64,000 nt of DNA from Laspinema palackyanum D2c (GCF_025370875.1 NZ_JAMXFD010000021.1:1-64000), one strand, 5' to 3'; positions 44,101 to 52,001 are shown, numbered from the stretch's first letter. Numbers and translations are program-made. The notes: a model not told the origin generated them from the letters alone.

Positions 44101-44628
44101 AATTTTGCTATTAATCTGGGCGATCGCACTCTCCAACCGCTCAACCCCATGTCCACTCTTCGGGGATTCTGCACCATTGAGTTGGGCACTCAGGGCCGCT
44201 AAAGTTTCCTGGACCCCCGCATAATTCTCCCGAAGCACGGAAACATCTTGACGTAAGGGATTCAACTCCAACCCTTGCGCCAGGGACAGGGTTTTTTCTA
44301 ACTGTCGCTTAACCTCTTCAAATTCTTCCGAATGTTTCGATACTGCCGACTGGACATGATTAAATTCAGAATCCGTCGGCAATCCCTGCACTTGTTCGCG
44401 CAAAATCCCTAACTCGCGGGCGAGTTTCTCCCGGAGTTCGATGTCATTTCCCCCGAGGGACGGTTCTTGGGCTAATCGACGGCGATTAGCCAAATTGAGG
44501 ACCACCGACAGGGATAGCGGCGTTGCAGCATAAACAATCTGCTGCGTCGCGATCGCTGCCACGGAACCCGCAACGGAACCCGCCACGGATAAATATTCCA
44601 GAATTTCTAGCCAACTTCGCTTAGTCAT
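41176..44628 (-). CDS. Large membrane protein: TM pair, long coiled coil, degenerate PLD domain and TPRs
   Basis: The 1150-residue protein begins with two hydrophobic segments (LSVAGSVAGSVAAIA, then YAATPLSLSVVLNLANRRR; about residues 12-50), followed by about 650 residues of coiled coil rich in Glu/Gln/Leu. Residues about 728-885 resemble a phospholipase D-type fold: RPSIRAQLEEAIDNAQHRL, then LILVCPWVSRAGLDG, and the HENFLVCDDKWAML segment near residue 835. The latter is an HxK(x4)D-like motif with Asn in place of Lys, so activity is doubtful. About eight TPRs follow (about 888-1130; for example YYNRGFERLDIGDYEGAVDD). I do not know a matching named system. Its N terminus is shared with the gene at 39789-40922. 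Confidence 0.75.
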   Translation of the reverse strand: MTKRSWLEILEYLSVAGSVAGSVAAIATQQIVYAATPLSLSVVLNLANRRRLAQEPSLGGNDIELREKLARELGILREQVQGLPTDSEFNHVQSAVSKHSEEFEEVKRQLEKTLSLAQGLELNPLRQDVSVLRENYAGVQETLAALSAQLNGAESPKSGHGVERLESAIAQINSKIAQFQNKLSKLETGSGTPDLNPVLSEIAQIEQRLETVRASVSQAIEQEIAGLRADLEARVSAGNPLEFGAEQVSSLSSEIAKLQERQQALEQAIAPVSELRMQLEQLNQKVAAQPDIEQVERLRNALSLAIALIPQLEQQLDLERLGVSARGNESAVDLTGVDEALRKIAESVSEAITEIDTRLAPLEAVNLRRIQEDLALQTRELEQLTTGLATLQQEQASWKTALVGLQEKIEGLPQFVAPEALEPLETALTTLKKRVDLLAEFPIPELQDQIEQLADRVNNLPEAIASQSDVHKLNQALLEVTANLAQVRQLTTSLENQSEVSSRLSQLDSMVSELSARIDETLPQEREQLRQEVQSLREQLEWQGSGVPNAVSSEVTHQIHQLLEQFNSRPELEQIENLTASVSELDRRLEQLPNSSQSPTEERDAEVIDVLRLEISELRSALAQVSESIGHLSDVTPERIERLEAALGQLEGQLEQWRNRPAQVSVQPQIEQLSQQLKALATHPEVPHTNPESGHLQSLISPAIAQQLYQIESLLEGIKAHQYELVFDRPSIRAQLEEAIDNAQHRLILVCPWVSRAGLDGNLLQKLEGLLQQGVQIEIGWGHLRDIEAGEFPIRINEHWQLDPMAKRGLYDALNDLEHLRTQYGDRLQLKVLGTHENFLVCDDKWAMLATHHFLSSSDAIPEREVGLRTTDPKIIHGLIERFSEPLLNPANASAYYNRGFERLDIGDYEGAVDDYTRALQIDGNQPTAYNNRGLAKFQIGDFAGAISDYTRSLELNDNEAVVYFNRGFARFNQGDYTGAIGDYTESILKAPEQTGAYFYRGEAYGRLGNYPQAAEDYTRAIQLNPQDAVAYNNRGLARYNQADYAGAIADYTETLRLKPDDAVAYLNRGVARSAGADYHGAIEDFTQALSLNEKYASAYNYRGRARAEMGDRQGAIGDLQTAANLFSRQGDTIHHQQAIAALTALASAE

Positions 44629-44842
44629 TTTAATGGAGAGGCCAATTTTGGGTTTGTATGAGGATTTTTCTGATATATGCGGTCAATTTTACCCTGGGAG
44701 TTATCCTCCTGGGGCGATCGAATTTCAATTCGTTGCCCAGGAGTCAATGTAACGTAACGGCGGTTCGTCTCCCAATCCGGACCCATCCCAACGAATCCCT
44801 AAGACTCAGAGGAGATTGCCCTAAATTCCCCGAGGAATTGCC

Positions 44843-45235
44843 TTAATCACTGCCCAGGGGCGGCACTTCAATCGTCGCTTCTCCTGTGGCAATATCCAGC
44901 AAACTTTCTAAACTCATCTTATCCATCGACTTCGGATGCACGGGTTCGAGCACATCCATCAGCAACATCAACTGATCAATCGCCAGACGAGTAATCTTAC
45001 CCCCCTCAATCCGATTAATCTGGGGCCCCGATATCCCCGGGACCAGTTCCGGATCGATATAGAGGTCCTTCCCTCGCTCTTTCAGCAACATCGACTCTTG
45101 GGTGGCAATGTACTGCCCCAGATCATGGACTGACGTCCAACCCCGATAATGTCTAAGCCACCGCAGGTATCGGCCTAAATGTAGCAATCCCACCTGAGTT
45201 AACCGGCGATTTTTCGTAAGCGTGTTTTGGGGCAT
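44843..45235 (-). CDS. HTH-domain (XRE-like) regulatory protein
   Basis: This 130-residue protein has an HTH-like arrangement: LGRYLRWLRHYRGWTSVHDL then a spacer, and PGISGPQINRIEGGKITRLA, which looks like the recognition and stabilising helices of an XRE/lambda-repressor fold. The linker between helices is longer than usual (about 25 residues), so the fold call is moderate. It ends with a short acidic tail. A 13-base palindrome (TGTTATCTTAACA, 45284-45296) lies about 50 bases upstream and could be its operator. It is about 200 bases upstream of the large PLD-TPR gene and on the same strand, so it may control it. Confidence 0.6.
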   Translation of the reverse strand: MPQNTLTKNRRLTQVGLLHLGRYLRWLRHYRGWTSVHDLGQYIATQESMLLKERGKDLYIDPELVPGISGPQINRIEGGKITRLAIDQLMLLMDVLEPVHPKSMDKMSLESLLDIATGEATIEVPPLGSD

Positions 45236-45610
45236 ATTAATTTAGCTGCGATCCGTTGTTTTTCTTGCAGACAACCAGTATGATGTTATCTTAACATAGC
45301 GAATTACTGATGAAGAATTAAAATTTATATTATTTCAGGTTCTTAATATGTTATTCTTTAACTTTAAAAAAATCCCTGACTTTGGGGGACCCACCCCATC
45401 TTTTTGACTTAAGGGGTCCCTCGGGGTTCCGTCGGGCGTCCAAACTCATATCTTCAAGTTCGTAGTAACGACTTCAGTCGTTTCTTCTATTCGTAGTCCG
45501 TTGAAAATTATACAACAAGTGTAATGGTGTGGGTGGGGGTGGTCCATCGCCCTTACATTTTATGTTAAAATAGCCCAAAAAAGCCGCAAACCTAAGCAAT
45601 CCTTAAAATC
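45236..45610. other. Divergent intergenic region between the HTH gene and the DUF433 antitoxin
   Basis: 375 bases between divergent genes. It holds the palindrome above, an AT-rich core (45300-45370), a GACCCACC/GGGGTCCC block, one copy of the GTAGTAACGACTTcAGTCGTT repeat (45457-45485) and a possible TTAAAAT -10 near 45565 for the DUF433 gene. No gene seen. Confidence 0.5.
45284..45296 (-). promoter_or_regulatory. Palindrome upstream of the HTH gene, possible operator
   Basis: TGTTA-TCT-TAACA is a perfect 5+5 inverted repeat about 50 bases upstream of the HTH-gene start and overlapping a TAAGAT-like -10 on the minus strand. Confidence 0.35.
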
Positions 45611-45925
45611 ATGGAAAAGGTAATTTCAGAACATATTGAAATCACTCCCGGCGTTTGTGGAGGTAAACCGCGAATTGCTGGACATCGGATTAAAGTGCAA
45701 GATATTGTAATTTGGTCGGAAGAAATGGGAATGTCTCCCGATGAAATCCTCTATCATTACCCCTCTATTACCTTATCAGATGTCTATGCCGCCTTAGCCT
45801 ATTATCACGACAATCGAGAAGAAATCAGACACCAAATTAGAGAAGATGAAGCATTTGCCACAGAAATGGCATCCAAAACCCCGTCACTCCTTCAAGAAAA
45901 ACTAAAGTCCCGAAGAAATGCCTAA
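45611..45925 (+). CDS. DUF433 (VapB45-like) antitoxin
   Basis: This 104-residue DUF433 protein matches the antitoxin of VapBC45-like modules, where it inhibits a DUF5615 PIN-like toxin. Residues about 8-75 hold the hallmark ITPGVCGGKPRIAGHRIKVQ and MSPDEILYHYPSITLSDVYA. The C-terminal helix AALAYYHDNREEIRHQIRED is the usual toxin-binding end. The toxin start overlaps this stop by 8 bases, as in intact modules, but the toxin is destroyed (next entry), so this antitoxin is an orphan. Likely autoregulated in the past. Confidence 0.9.
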   Translation: MEKVISEHIEITPGVCGGKPRIAGHRIKVQDIVIWSEEMGMSPDEILYHYPSITLSDVYAALAYYHDNREEIRHQIREDEAFATEMASKTPSLLQEKLKSRRNA

Positions 45926-45974
45926 AACCATCTGCTTTCATTGAGATGAAGTCAAAAATTTTTCTAACTTTTGG
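45918..45974 (+). pseudogene. Remnant of a VapC45/DUF5615 toxin
   Basis: From ATG 45918 the frame reads MPKTICFH, a stop (TGA, 45942-45944), then DEVKNFSNFW before a second stop. Intact DUF5615 toxins begin MPKTI-FH-LDE, so a single TTA-to-TGA type change would create the premature stop. Sequence after the second stop is replaced by the AGAAACCGGGTTTCT repeat. The 8-base overlap with the DUF433 gene is the normal toxin start. Confidence 0.7.
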
Positions 45975-45982
45975 TGAGGACC

Positions 45983-46048
45983 AGAAACCGGGTTTCTTGC
46001 CTGAATTTATAGCAATTAGCCGAGAGTTTGTTCAGAAACCCGGTTTCT
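45983..46048. repeat. Two AGAAACCnGGTTTCT palindromes
   Basis: Copies lie at 45983-45997 and 46034-46048, directly after the dead toxin remnant. They belong to the dispersed family also seen after metK and near 61840-61946. Confidence 0.75.
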
Positions 46049-46132
46049 AACCTTTGCGGGGAACTAGAAACCAGGGGGATTGCTTCAATTTAGGGATTTC
46101 AACCGCTGATTGTTAATCGGGTTATTTTCCTA

Positions 46133-46262
46133 TAAAAAAGTTCCGGCGCGATCGCTGGCGAGACGAAAACTGATGATATTTGAGGCAGAATAGCCGGTAA
46201 TGGTAGGCGCTTCGCTGTCATTTGCTGGCGATCGCCTCCCTTTGTTGTACCTCTGGGAATAG
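46133..46262 (-). pseudogene. Fragment of a SIMPL-domain gene
   Basis: On the minus strand 46220-46137 encodes NDSEAPTITGYSASNIISFR and then LASDRAGTFL before a stop, which aligns with DNAAPTITGYAASNIVSFR and LPTDRAGTLL of the intact SIMPL gene at 46734-47468. A second segment (46265-46228) matches its VQQEVARRSQA region, but the roughly 100 bases between them in the intact gene are missing and the frames do not connect. It is a degraded duplicate or remnant. Confidence 0.75.
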
Positions 46263-46325
46263 GTAAACTAATCTCGGGAGGGCGATCGCAGATATAATAC
46301 GAAGAACCCATCCAACCCTCAACCT

Positions 46326-46709
46326 ATGCAGTCCTTAAAACAGTTTGCCCGTAAACTTAAAACCGAAACCTACGCCATTTATTTAGCCAGTAAAGACCCC
46401 CGAGTTCCCTGGTATGCTAGAGTGCTGGCTGCTGCGGTTGTCGCCTATCTTTTTAGTCCCATTGACTTGATTCCTGATGCCATTCCAATTCTGGGTTATT
46501 TAGATGATTTAATTTTGGTCCCCCTGGGAATTTGGATTGTGCTAAAAATGATTCCCCCCCAGGTGATTGCTGAATGTCGAGAACAGGCAGAAGCAGCTAA
46601 CCAGCAGGGAGTTCCTACAAATTGGGTAGCTGCTACAATTATTGTTCTCCTCTGGATATTTTTGGGAATGTTAGTCTTCCACTGGATTGGTAGCCTTTTA
46701 ACCTCGTAA
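46326..46709 (+). CDS. YkvA-family (DUF1232) membrane protein
   Basis: This 127-residue membrane protein has a DUF1232 core: VPWYARVLAAAVVAYLFSPI and DLIPDAIPILGYLDDLILVP (about 30-68), the characteristic SPIDLIPD motif, then a second hydrophobic stretch and a C-terminal TM segment (ATIIVLLWIFLGMLVFHWIG). Three hydrophobic segments are visible. The function of the family is unknown. The ATG follows a short leader; the preceding 400 bases hold pseudogene fragments and repeats. Confidence 0.88.
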   Translation: MQSLKQFARKLKTETYAIYLASKDPRVPWYARVLAAAVVAYLFSPIDLIPDAIPILGYLDDLILVPLGIWIVLKMIPPQVIAECREQAEAANQQGVPTNWVAATIIVLLWIFLGMLVFHWIGSLLTS

Positions 46710-46733
46710 AGAAGGAAGCTATGCTATTATATT

Positions 46734-47468
46734 TTAATAGCTAATGTCCAAAGTGACAGAAGCAGAAACCTCCCGATCGCCTCCAATAACTGGGGTGGAA
46801 AAATCGGCTGCCCCTTCCATGCGTGAGAACATCGGTTGTGGATAGGGCATGGCGGAATTAACTTGAATTTTGACAATTTCTCGCCGAGTGAGATTGAGTT
46901 CAGATAAGATGGTATCCGCTTGGGTAAGGGCGTCTTGGGTGGCGGCGCGAATTGCTTGCTGGCGGGCGGTTTCCATTACTGCATCGGCAGCGGTGAAAGT
47001 CACCCCATCAATGCGAGTTGCACCGGCATTGACTGCTTCATCCAACAAAGTTCCGGCGCGATCGGTGGGGAGACGAAAGCTGACGATATTTGAGGCAGCA
47101 TAGCCCGTAATTGTAGGTGCTGCGTTGTCATTACTGCGATATACCGGGTTGAGTTGTATGCCGGTGGTTTGGAGTTTCTCCACATTGCGCGATCGCAACA
47201 GTTCCACCAAAGCTTGCGATCGCCTTGCTACCTCTTGTTGTACCTCTTGGGCGGTTTTTCCCTGCACTTCCACCCCTAACCTCACCTCGGTTAAAGAGGT
47301 GGGAATGCTGACAGTTCCCTGTCCCGTGACGGTGAGGTTGCGAGAGGGTTGTTCCTGGGCAGAAGCTACATCCATATTAGGGGTAATCCCAAACATCCCC
47401 AAGGCGAGGGCAACAGCGGCGATCGGACTGAAAACGTTGAGTTGGGTTGGCATGAATCGATTGATCAT
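46734..47468 (-). CDS. Periplasmic SIMPL-domain (DUF541) protein
   Basis: The 244-residue protein has an N-terminal export signal (VFSPIAAVALALGMFGI, ending VASAQ). The mature part is the SIMPL/DUF541 domain, related to BP26 and YggE: LTVTGQGTVSIPTSLTEVRL (about 45-64), ARRSQALVELLRSRNVEKLQ, GYAASNIVSFRLPTDRAGTL, and VIGGDREVSASVTLDISY at the end. Family members form ring-shaped multimers in the periplasm and are linked to oxidative stress. A fragment of a related gene lies about 500 bases away (46133-46262). No operon partner. Confidence 0.88.
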   Translation of the reverse strand: MINRFMPTQLNVFSPIAAVALALGMFGITPNMDVASAQEQPSRNLTVTGQGTVSIPTSLTEVRLGVEVQGKTAQEVQQEVARRSQALVELLRSRNVEKLQTTGIQLNPVYRSNDNAAPTITGYAASNIVSFRLPTDRAGTLLDEAVNAGATRIDGVTFTAADAVMETARQQAIRAATQDALTQADTILSELNLTRREIVKIQVNSAMPYPQPMFSRMEGAADFSTPVIGGDREVSASVTLDISY

Positions 47469-47600
47469 GATAGGCGTTCCGGTTAGACTTCTTGATAAGA
47501 ACAGTCTGACACTTTTGCGATGAGTGCGATCGCCCGGTTACAGTTTTGGAAACTCATTTTTGTTTAAAACCCTCCTACTGGGGATTAAATCCCCTAAATT

Positions 47601-48773
47601 TTAACGTAAACCGGCATTGGTCTGAGCATAATTCAAATTATTTTGATATTCTCCCACCTTTTGTTGAGCGGTTGCATAATTGGCGTTATTTTCTGGAACG
47701 ACTTGCAGGAATGCGATCGCCTCTTGCCATTGCTTGGCGACTTGTAACCACTGTTCGGGAGTTTTAGCAGTTTGGGTGAGGGTTGCTGCACTGGTTGCCT
47801 TCTTCATTGCTTCCCCAAAGGAGTCGGAATTGGGCGGAATTTCCACAGTCCGAGTTTCAGTTTGAATGGTAAATTCAACCCGCCGATTTTTTTCTCGTCC
47901 TTGGGGATTATCAGAACCATCGGGATTGGTATTCGGGGCGATCGGTTTACTTTTTCCTAACCCTTGAGTTTGGATGCGGGTTGGTTCTGCTTGAAAATTA
48001 TTGACAAAATAATATTTCACTGCCGCTGCTCGTTTTTGCGACAAGTCTATATTATACTCGTCGGTTCCTTTGCTGTCTGTATGTCCATTAATCAAGACCC
48101 GGGCATCCTTAAAATGGGTCAGCACTTGATTAACTTTTTCCAAGGTGGGTTTAGCTGCCGCCCGAACGGCATATTTATCAAATTCAAATAAAATATTGTC
48201 GGAGAGATTAAATTTAATCCCTTCTATGGTGGTTTCCGCATTTAATTCGGTGAGGGTTTGTTCCACCTCCGTTGGCGTCGGTAACACCGTTTCCACCATA
48301 ATTCGAGTTGAATCCGTCGGGTCTTGTTCCGCAGGACCTACAGGCGGTTTCGGTGGCGGTTCTACTTGGACTGAGGTCGCCGGGGGAAGAGTTTCTGTTG
48401 TTGTTGAACTCGGTTGTGGTGCTGTTTCTACAGAAGTAGAACTCGGAGGGGTTGCCGTTTCTACAGAAGTAGAACTCGAAATGGTTGTCGATTCTACGGA
48501 AGTAGAACTCGAAGGCGTTGCCGATTCTTCGGTTTGAGTTTCACTGACAATGGATGGATCAACGGTGGTGGTTGTGGTGGTAGGTGATTCCAGGTCAAAT
48601 GTGCTGGGAGGAACCTGTTCAATGGGTTCTATTTCTAATTGGGTGACGGGAACTGGAACGATTTCAAATGTGGTAACTTTCGGTAAGTTTTGAAAGCGAT
48701 TTTGGCAAGCGGTGCCAATCAACAGCAAGCTAGAGGCGATCGCCAGTTGTAGCCGTTTAATTTCTAGGTGCAT
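47601..48773 (-). CDS. OmpA-family lipoprotein with Ser/Thr-rich linker
   Basis: This 390-residue protein has a lipobox-like signal (ASSLLLIGTACQ, Cys near residue 23), a long Pro/Ser/Thr/Glu linker with repeats such as SSSTSVETATPP (about 75-160), and an OmpA-type peptidoglycan-binding domain (about 190-310). The latter contains LFEFDKYAVRAAAKPTLEKV, LINGHTDSKGTDEYNIDLSQ, and GREKNRRVEFTI. A C-terminal helical region of about 70 residues (TPEQWLQVAKQWQEAIAFLQ) follows. Likely an outer-membrane-to-peptidoglycan anchor. Its start overlaps the upstream lipoprotein gene by 17 bases, so the two are translationally coupled. Confidence 0.87.
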   Translation of the reverse strand: MHLEIKRLQLAIASSLLLIGTACQNRFQNLPKVTTFEIVPVPVTQLEIEPIEQVPPSTFDLESPTTTTTTVDPSIVSETQTEESATPSSSTSVESTTISSSTSVETATPPSSTSVETAPQPSSTTTETLPPATSVQVEPPPKPPVGPAEQDPTDSTRIMVETVLPTPTEVEQTLTELNAETTIEGIKFNLSDNILFEFDKYAVRAAAKPTLEKVNQVLTHFKDARVLINGHTDSKGTDEYNIDLSQKRAAAVKYYFVNNFQAEPTRIQTQGLGKSKPIAPNTNPDGSDNPQGREKNRRVEFTIQTETRTVEIPPNSDSFGEAMKKATSAATLTQTAKTPEQWLQVAKQWQEAIAFLQVVPENNANYATAQQKVGEYQNNLNYAQTNAGLR

Positions 48774-49299
48774 TTTGCCCCTCCCGAGGAACTCTAACGT
48801 TTTTTATTTCTAATGTTATGAGCCTTGTGCGAGAATAGCCTCTTTGTGTTTCGTAATAAGTTACTGTTTTGAGTCCGATATAAGCAGCTTCGGGGGATAA
48901 TCGACCAATAAACACAAATTTGCCGTTAAGAGTCGTACCCGGTTGAATTTGAATGAGTGGATTATCTGGAGGGATGGCTAGACGATATGTATTTCCTTCG
49001 TCATCATAGAGAATAATATTCTCTTTTTTTGTATCAATATTGATAACTTCCCGGCGACCATTAGTGATGGATACCGTCGCGATGGTGCTATCTTCAGCTA
49101 GGGTAATTTCTGTCAAGCGCATTACCAATTCGCTTGCATTCACTTGTAAATCATAACTTTCGCTCAGGATGCGGGGACGGCGAGGGGATTGAGTGGTTGC
49201 GGGTGCGCCTCCGGGGAGTTTTTGTGCCAAGGGGTTAGAATCACACCCCACACAGACCAAGGAGAGGAAGGCGATCGCGGCGAACAGGCGAAGGTTCAT
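48757..49299 (-). CDS. Hypothetical lipoprotein
   Basis: This 180-residue protein has a signal with a lipobox-like Cys (FLSLVCVGCDSN, Cys near residue 19). The mature part is beta-rich: EITLAEDSTIATVSITNGRR, then ILYDDEGNTYRLAIPPDNPL and PGTTLNGKFVFIGRLSPEAA. This looks like the immunoglobulin-like fold of DUF4352-type lipoproteins, although I cannot assign the family firmly. It overlaps the OmpA-lipoprotein gene by 17 bases, so they form an operon and probably act together in the envelope. Confidence 0.65.
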   Translation of the reverse strand: MNLRLFAAIAFLSLVCVGCDSNPLAQKLPGGAPATTQSPRRPRILSESYDLQVNASELVMRLTEITLAEDSTIATVSITNGRREVINIDTKKENIILYDDEGNTYRLAIPPDNPLIQIQPGTTLNGKFVFIGRLSPEAAYIGLKTVTYYETQRGYSRTRLITLEIKNVRVPREGQNAPRN

Positions 49300-49550
49300 A
49301 GATGCGCGGTTTTTAAGATTAATTGATTATTGTACTTGATATGAGTGAATAGGTTAATTAATGAATATTAAAGATTTATTAAGTTATGGGGTCTTGCACT
49401 TCAAAACAGAAAATTAGAAGGATAAATGCCCAAACCCTTAGAATGGGTGACTCTCTTGCCTCTATTCGTTCCAAAGGTCCCCAAATTTGGTAAAATTGAA
49501 GGGCAGATCTAACCTAGACTCAGCCCTTACCGCTTTTGCTTCGTTCAACC

Positions 49551-51884
49551 ATGACCTCAACCCTTGACTTTCTGGCCCATCTGAACCCGAACCAACGTCG
49601 CGCTGCGGAACATTTCTGTGGCCCCTTGTTAGTCGTTGCTGGGGCGGGTTCGGGCAAAACTCGGGCGCTGACTTATCGAATTGCTAATTTAATTCGCAGT
49701 AATCAAGTCCATCCGGACGATATCCTGGCGGTCACTTTTACGAATAAGGCGGCCCGGGAAATGAAGGAACGAATTGAGAAGATTTTTGCCGATAGTTTGG
49801 CGGAACAAAAGTATGATAAGCCGTTTTCTGCCTTAGAACCCGCCGAACAAACTCAGGTGCGATCGCAGGTTTGGAGAAATAGTATTAAACCCCTGTGGAT
49901 TGGCACGTTTCATTCCCTTTGTTCCCGAATTTTGCGCTACGATATTGAAAAATTCAAAGATGAAAATGGTCGCCAATGGAACCGCAAGTTCTCTATCCTA
50001 GATGAGTCAGATGTTCAAACGGCCATTAAGGATATTGTCCTCAAGCAGATGAATTTGGATAGCAAAAAATTTGAGCCTCGCAAAATTCGGTATGAAATTA
50101 GTGGGGCGAAAAATAAGGGTTGGTCGGCGCGGGATTTAGAGGCGAATGACCCGACCAATTACCGCAATCGCAAGGTGGCGGAGATTTATAGTCGGTATCA
50201 GGATACTTTGGCGGCGAATAATGCCCTAGATTTTGATGATTTGATTCGGATTCCTGTGGAACTGTTCCGGCAGGATGCTCAAGTTTTGGATTATTGGCAT
50301 CGCAAGTTTCATCATATTTTGGTGGATGAATATCAAGATACCAACCGCACTCAATATGATTTTATTCGGATGTTGGTGACGAATGGAAAAGCGGCGAAGT
50401 CATTTGATAAATGGGAGAATCGGTCGGTTTTTGTGGTGGGGGATGTAGACCAATCGATTTATTCCTTTCGGATGGCGGATTATACCATTTTGTTGGAGTT
50501 TCAGGAAGATTTTGGGGATGGGTTAGAGGATGACGAGACCCAAACTTTGGTGAAGTTGGAGGAGAACTATCGATCGCGAGAAAATATCCTCGAAGTTGCG
50601 AATAAGCTGATTGAGAATAATACAGAACGCATTGAGAAGGTATTGCGTCCGACTCGGGGGGAAGGGGAATCGATTATCTGTTATCGAACCGAAAATGATT
50701 TAGATGAAGCACAATATGTAGTGAATCAAATTCGGATGTTGCAAAATCAGCATCCGGAGTTAGATTGGGGTTCGTTTGCGATTTTGTATCGGACCAATGC
50801 TCAATCGCGATCGTTTGAGGATGTGTTAGTTAAATTGAATGTGCCCTATCGAGTGGTGGGCGGTTTGAAGTTTTACGATCGCAAAGAAGTCAAGGATGCC
50901 GTCGCCTATTTACGCGCCGTTGCTAACCCCTCGGATTCGATTAGTTTGCGCCGGATTATTAATACGCCGAAACGCAGTATTGGCAAAACTACTTTAGAAC
51001 GTCTCGATGAGGCAGCAAAACAGTTAGGCGTCCCCCTGTGGGAAATTCTCAGTGATGAGACTTCGGTAAAAACCCTGGCAGGGCGATCGGTGAAACAAGT
51101 GCTACAATTCTCTGAATTGATATCCCGATGGCAGGCGCAAGTGGAAACTTTACCGGCGATCGATATCCTCAAAGGGATGATGGAAGAATCCGGTTATATG
51201 GAATTCCTGAAACTGGAAAACACCGATGAAGCGTTGAACCGGATGGCGAACATTGAACAGTTGTATAGCGCGACGATGCAATATGCCGAAGAAAACGAAG
51301 ATAATTCTTTAACAGGATTTCTCTCTAGTGCCTCCCTTGCTTCGGAGTTAGATAATTTAGAAGAAGGGGAACAAGCGGTATCTTTATTAACCATTCATTC
51401 TGCCAAAGGGTTGGAATTTCCCGTGGTCTTTTTGGTGGGAATGGAAGAGGGATTATTCCCGAATTTCCGCAGTATTAATGACCCGCGCAGTTTGGAAGAA
51501 GAACGGCGACTCTGTTATGTCGGGATTACTCGCGCCCAGGAACGACTATTTTTAACTCATGCCTTAGAACGGCGCTTGTGGGGGTCTTATGAACGCGCTC
51601 AACCCTCGCGATTTCTAGCAGAATTACCCCGGGATTTACTGCAAGGAAATTCAGTACCCAAAGAACGAACTCGCCGCAGTTCTGGGGCGGCAAAAACGCC
51701 CAAGGGGGCATCGGCAATGGTGGATTGGCAGGTGGGGGATATGGTGGTTCATGATACGTTTGGTCCTGGGGAAGTGTCTCACGTTTTCGGTTCTGCTACT
51801 AAGATGTCGTTAGCGGTTAAATTTATGCGAGGAGGGCAAAAAATTATCGACCCGCAAACGGCACCGATGCAAAAAATAAATTAA
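49551..51884 (+). CDS. pcrA: ATP-dependent DNA helicase PcrA/UvrD
   Basis: This superfamily-1A 3'-to-5' helicase for repair and replication has 777 residues from the ATG at 49551; an in-frame TTG at 49536 would add five unlikely residues. Motifs are in order: Q-motif region LNPNQRRAA, Walker A VVAGAGSGKTRALTYRI (about 30-46), Ia AVTFTNKAAREMKERI, II LVDEYQDTNRTQYDF, III VGDVDQSIYSFRMAD, IV LEENYRSRENILEVANKLIE, V LLTIHSAKGLEFPVVFLVGM, VI EERRLCYVGITRAQERLFLT. The C-terminal Tudor-like tail (VGDMVVHDTFGPGEV) contacts RNA polymerase in PcrA proteins. Confidence 0.96.
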   Translation: MTSTLDFLAHLNPNQRRAAEHFCGPLLVVAGAGSGKTRALTYRIANLIRSNQVHPDDILAVTFTNKAAREMKERIEKIFADSLAEQKYDKPFSALEPAEQTQVRSQVWRNSIKPLWIGTFHSLCSRILRYDIEKFKDENGRQWNRKFSILDESDVQTAIKDIVLKQMNLDSKKFEPRKIRYEISGAKNKGWSARDLEANDPTNYRNRKVAEIYSRYQDTLAANNALDFDDLIRIPVELFRQDAQVLDYWHRKFHHILVDEYQDTNRTQYDFIRMLVTNGKAAKSFDKWENRSVFVVGDVDQSIYSFRMADYTILLEFQEDFGDGLEDDETQTLVKLEENYRSRENILEVANKLIENNTERIEKVLRPTRGEGESIICYRTENDLDEAQYVVNQIRMLQNQHPELDWGSFAILYRTNAQSRSFEDVLVKLNVPYRVVGGLKFYDRKEVKDAVAYLRAVANPSDSISLRRIINTPKRSIGKTTLERLDEAAKQLGVPLWEILSDETSVKTLAGRSVKQVLQFSELISRWQAQVETLPAIDILKGMMEESGYMEFLKLENTDEALNRMANIEQLYSATMQYAEENEDNSLTGFLSSASLASELDNLEEGEQAVSLLTIHSAKGLEFPVVFLVGMEEGLFPNFRSINDPRSLEEERRLCYVGITRAQERLFLTHALERRLWGSYERAQPSRFLAELPRDLLQGNSVPKERTRRSSGAAKTPKGASAMVDWQVGDMVVHDTFGPGEVSHVFGSATKMSLAVKFMRGGQKIIDPQTAPMQKIN

Positions 51885-51908
51885 TTCCCGGAACTAAAAA
51901 TCCGGGAA
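51885..51908. terminator. Hairpin after pcrA
   Basis: TTCCCGGA (51885-51892) pairs with TCCGGGAA (51901-51908). No clear T-run follows, so terminator function is uncertain. Confidence 0.45.
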
Positions 51909-52001
51909 AGCGTCTGGAAACGGCCTGGATTGTAGACCGTGGAAGCGTGACTCAAACAACAGACCCTAATTGCGATCGCACAGATTAAACAGATTAAACA
52001 G

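Noticed and set aside
41176-44628. Active PLD nuclease of a known defence system
   Set aside because: The catalytic Lys position is Asn, and no helicase, ATPase or other known defence partner is adjacent, so a named system cannot be claimed.
46099-46311. 70-codon minus-strand frame with similarity to another minus-strand frame at 47000-47185
   Set aside because: The resemblance is an out-of-frame echo of the SIMPL-gene duplication; the meaningful reading is the broken SIMPL fragment.
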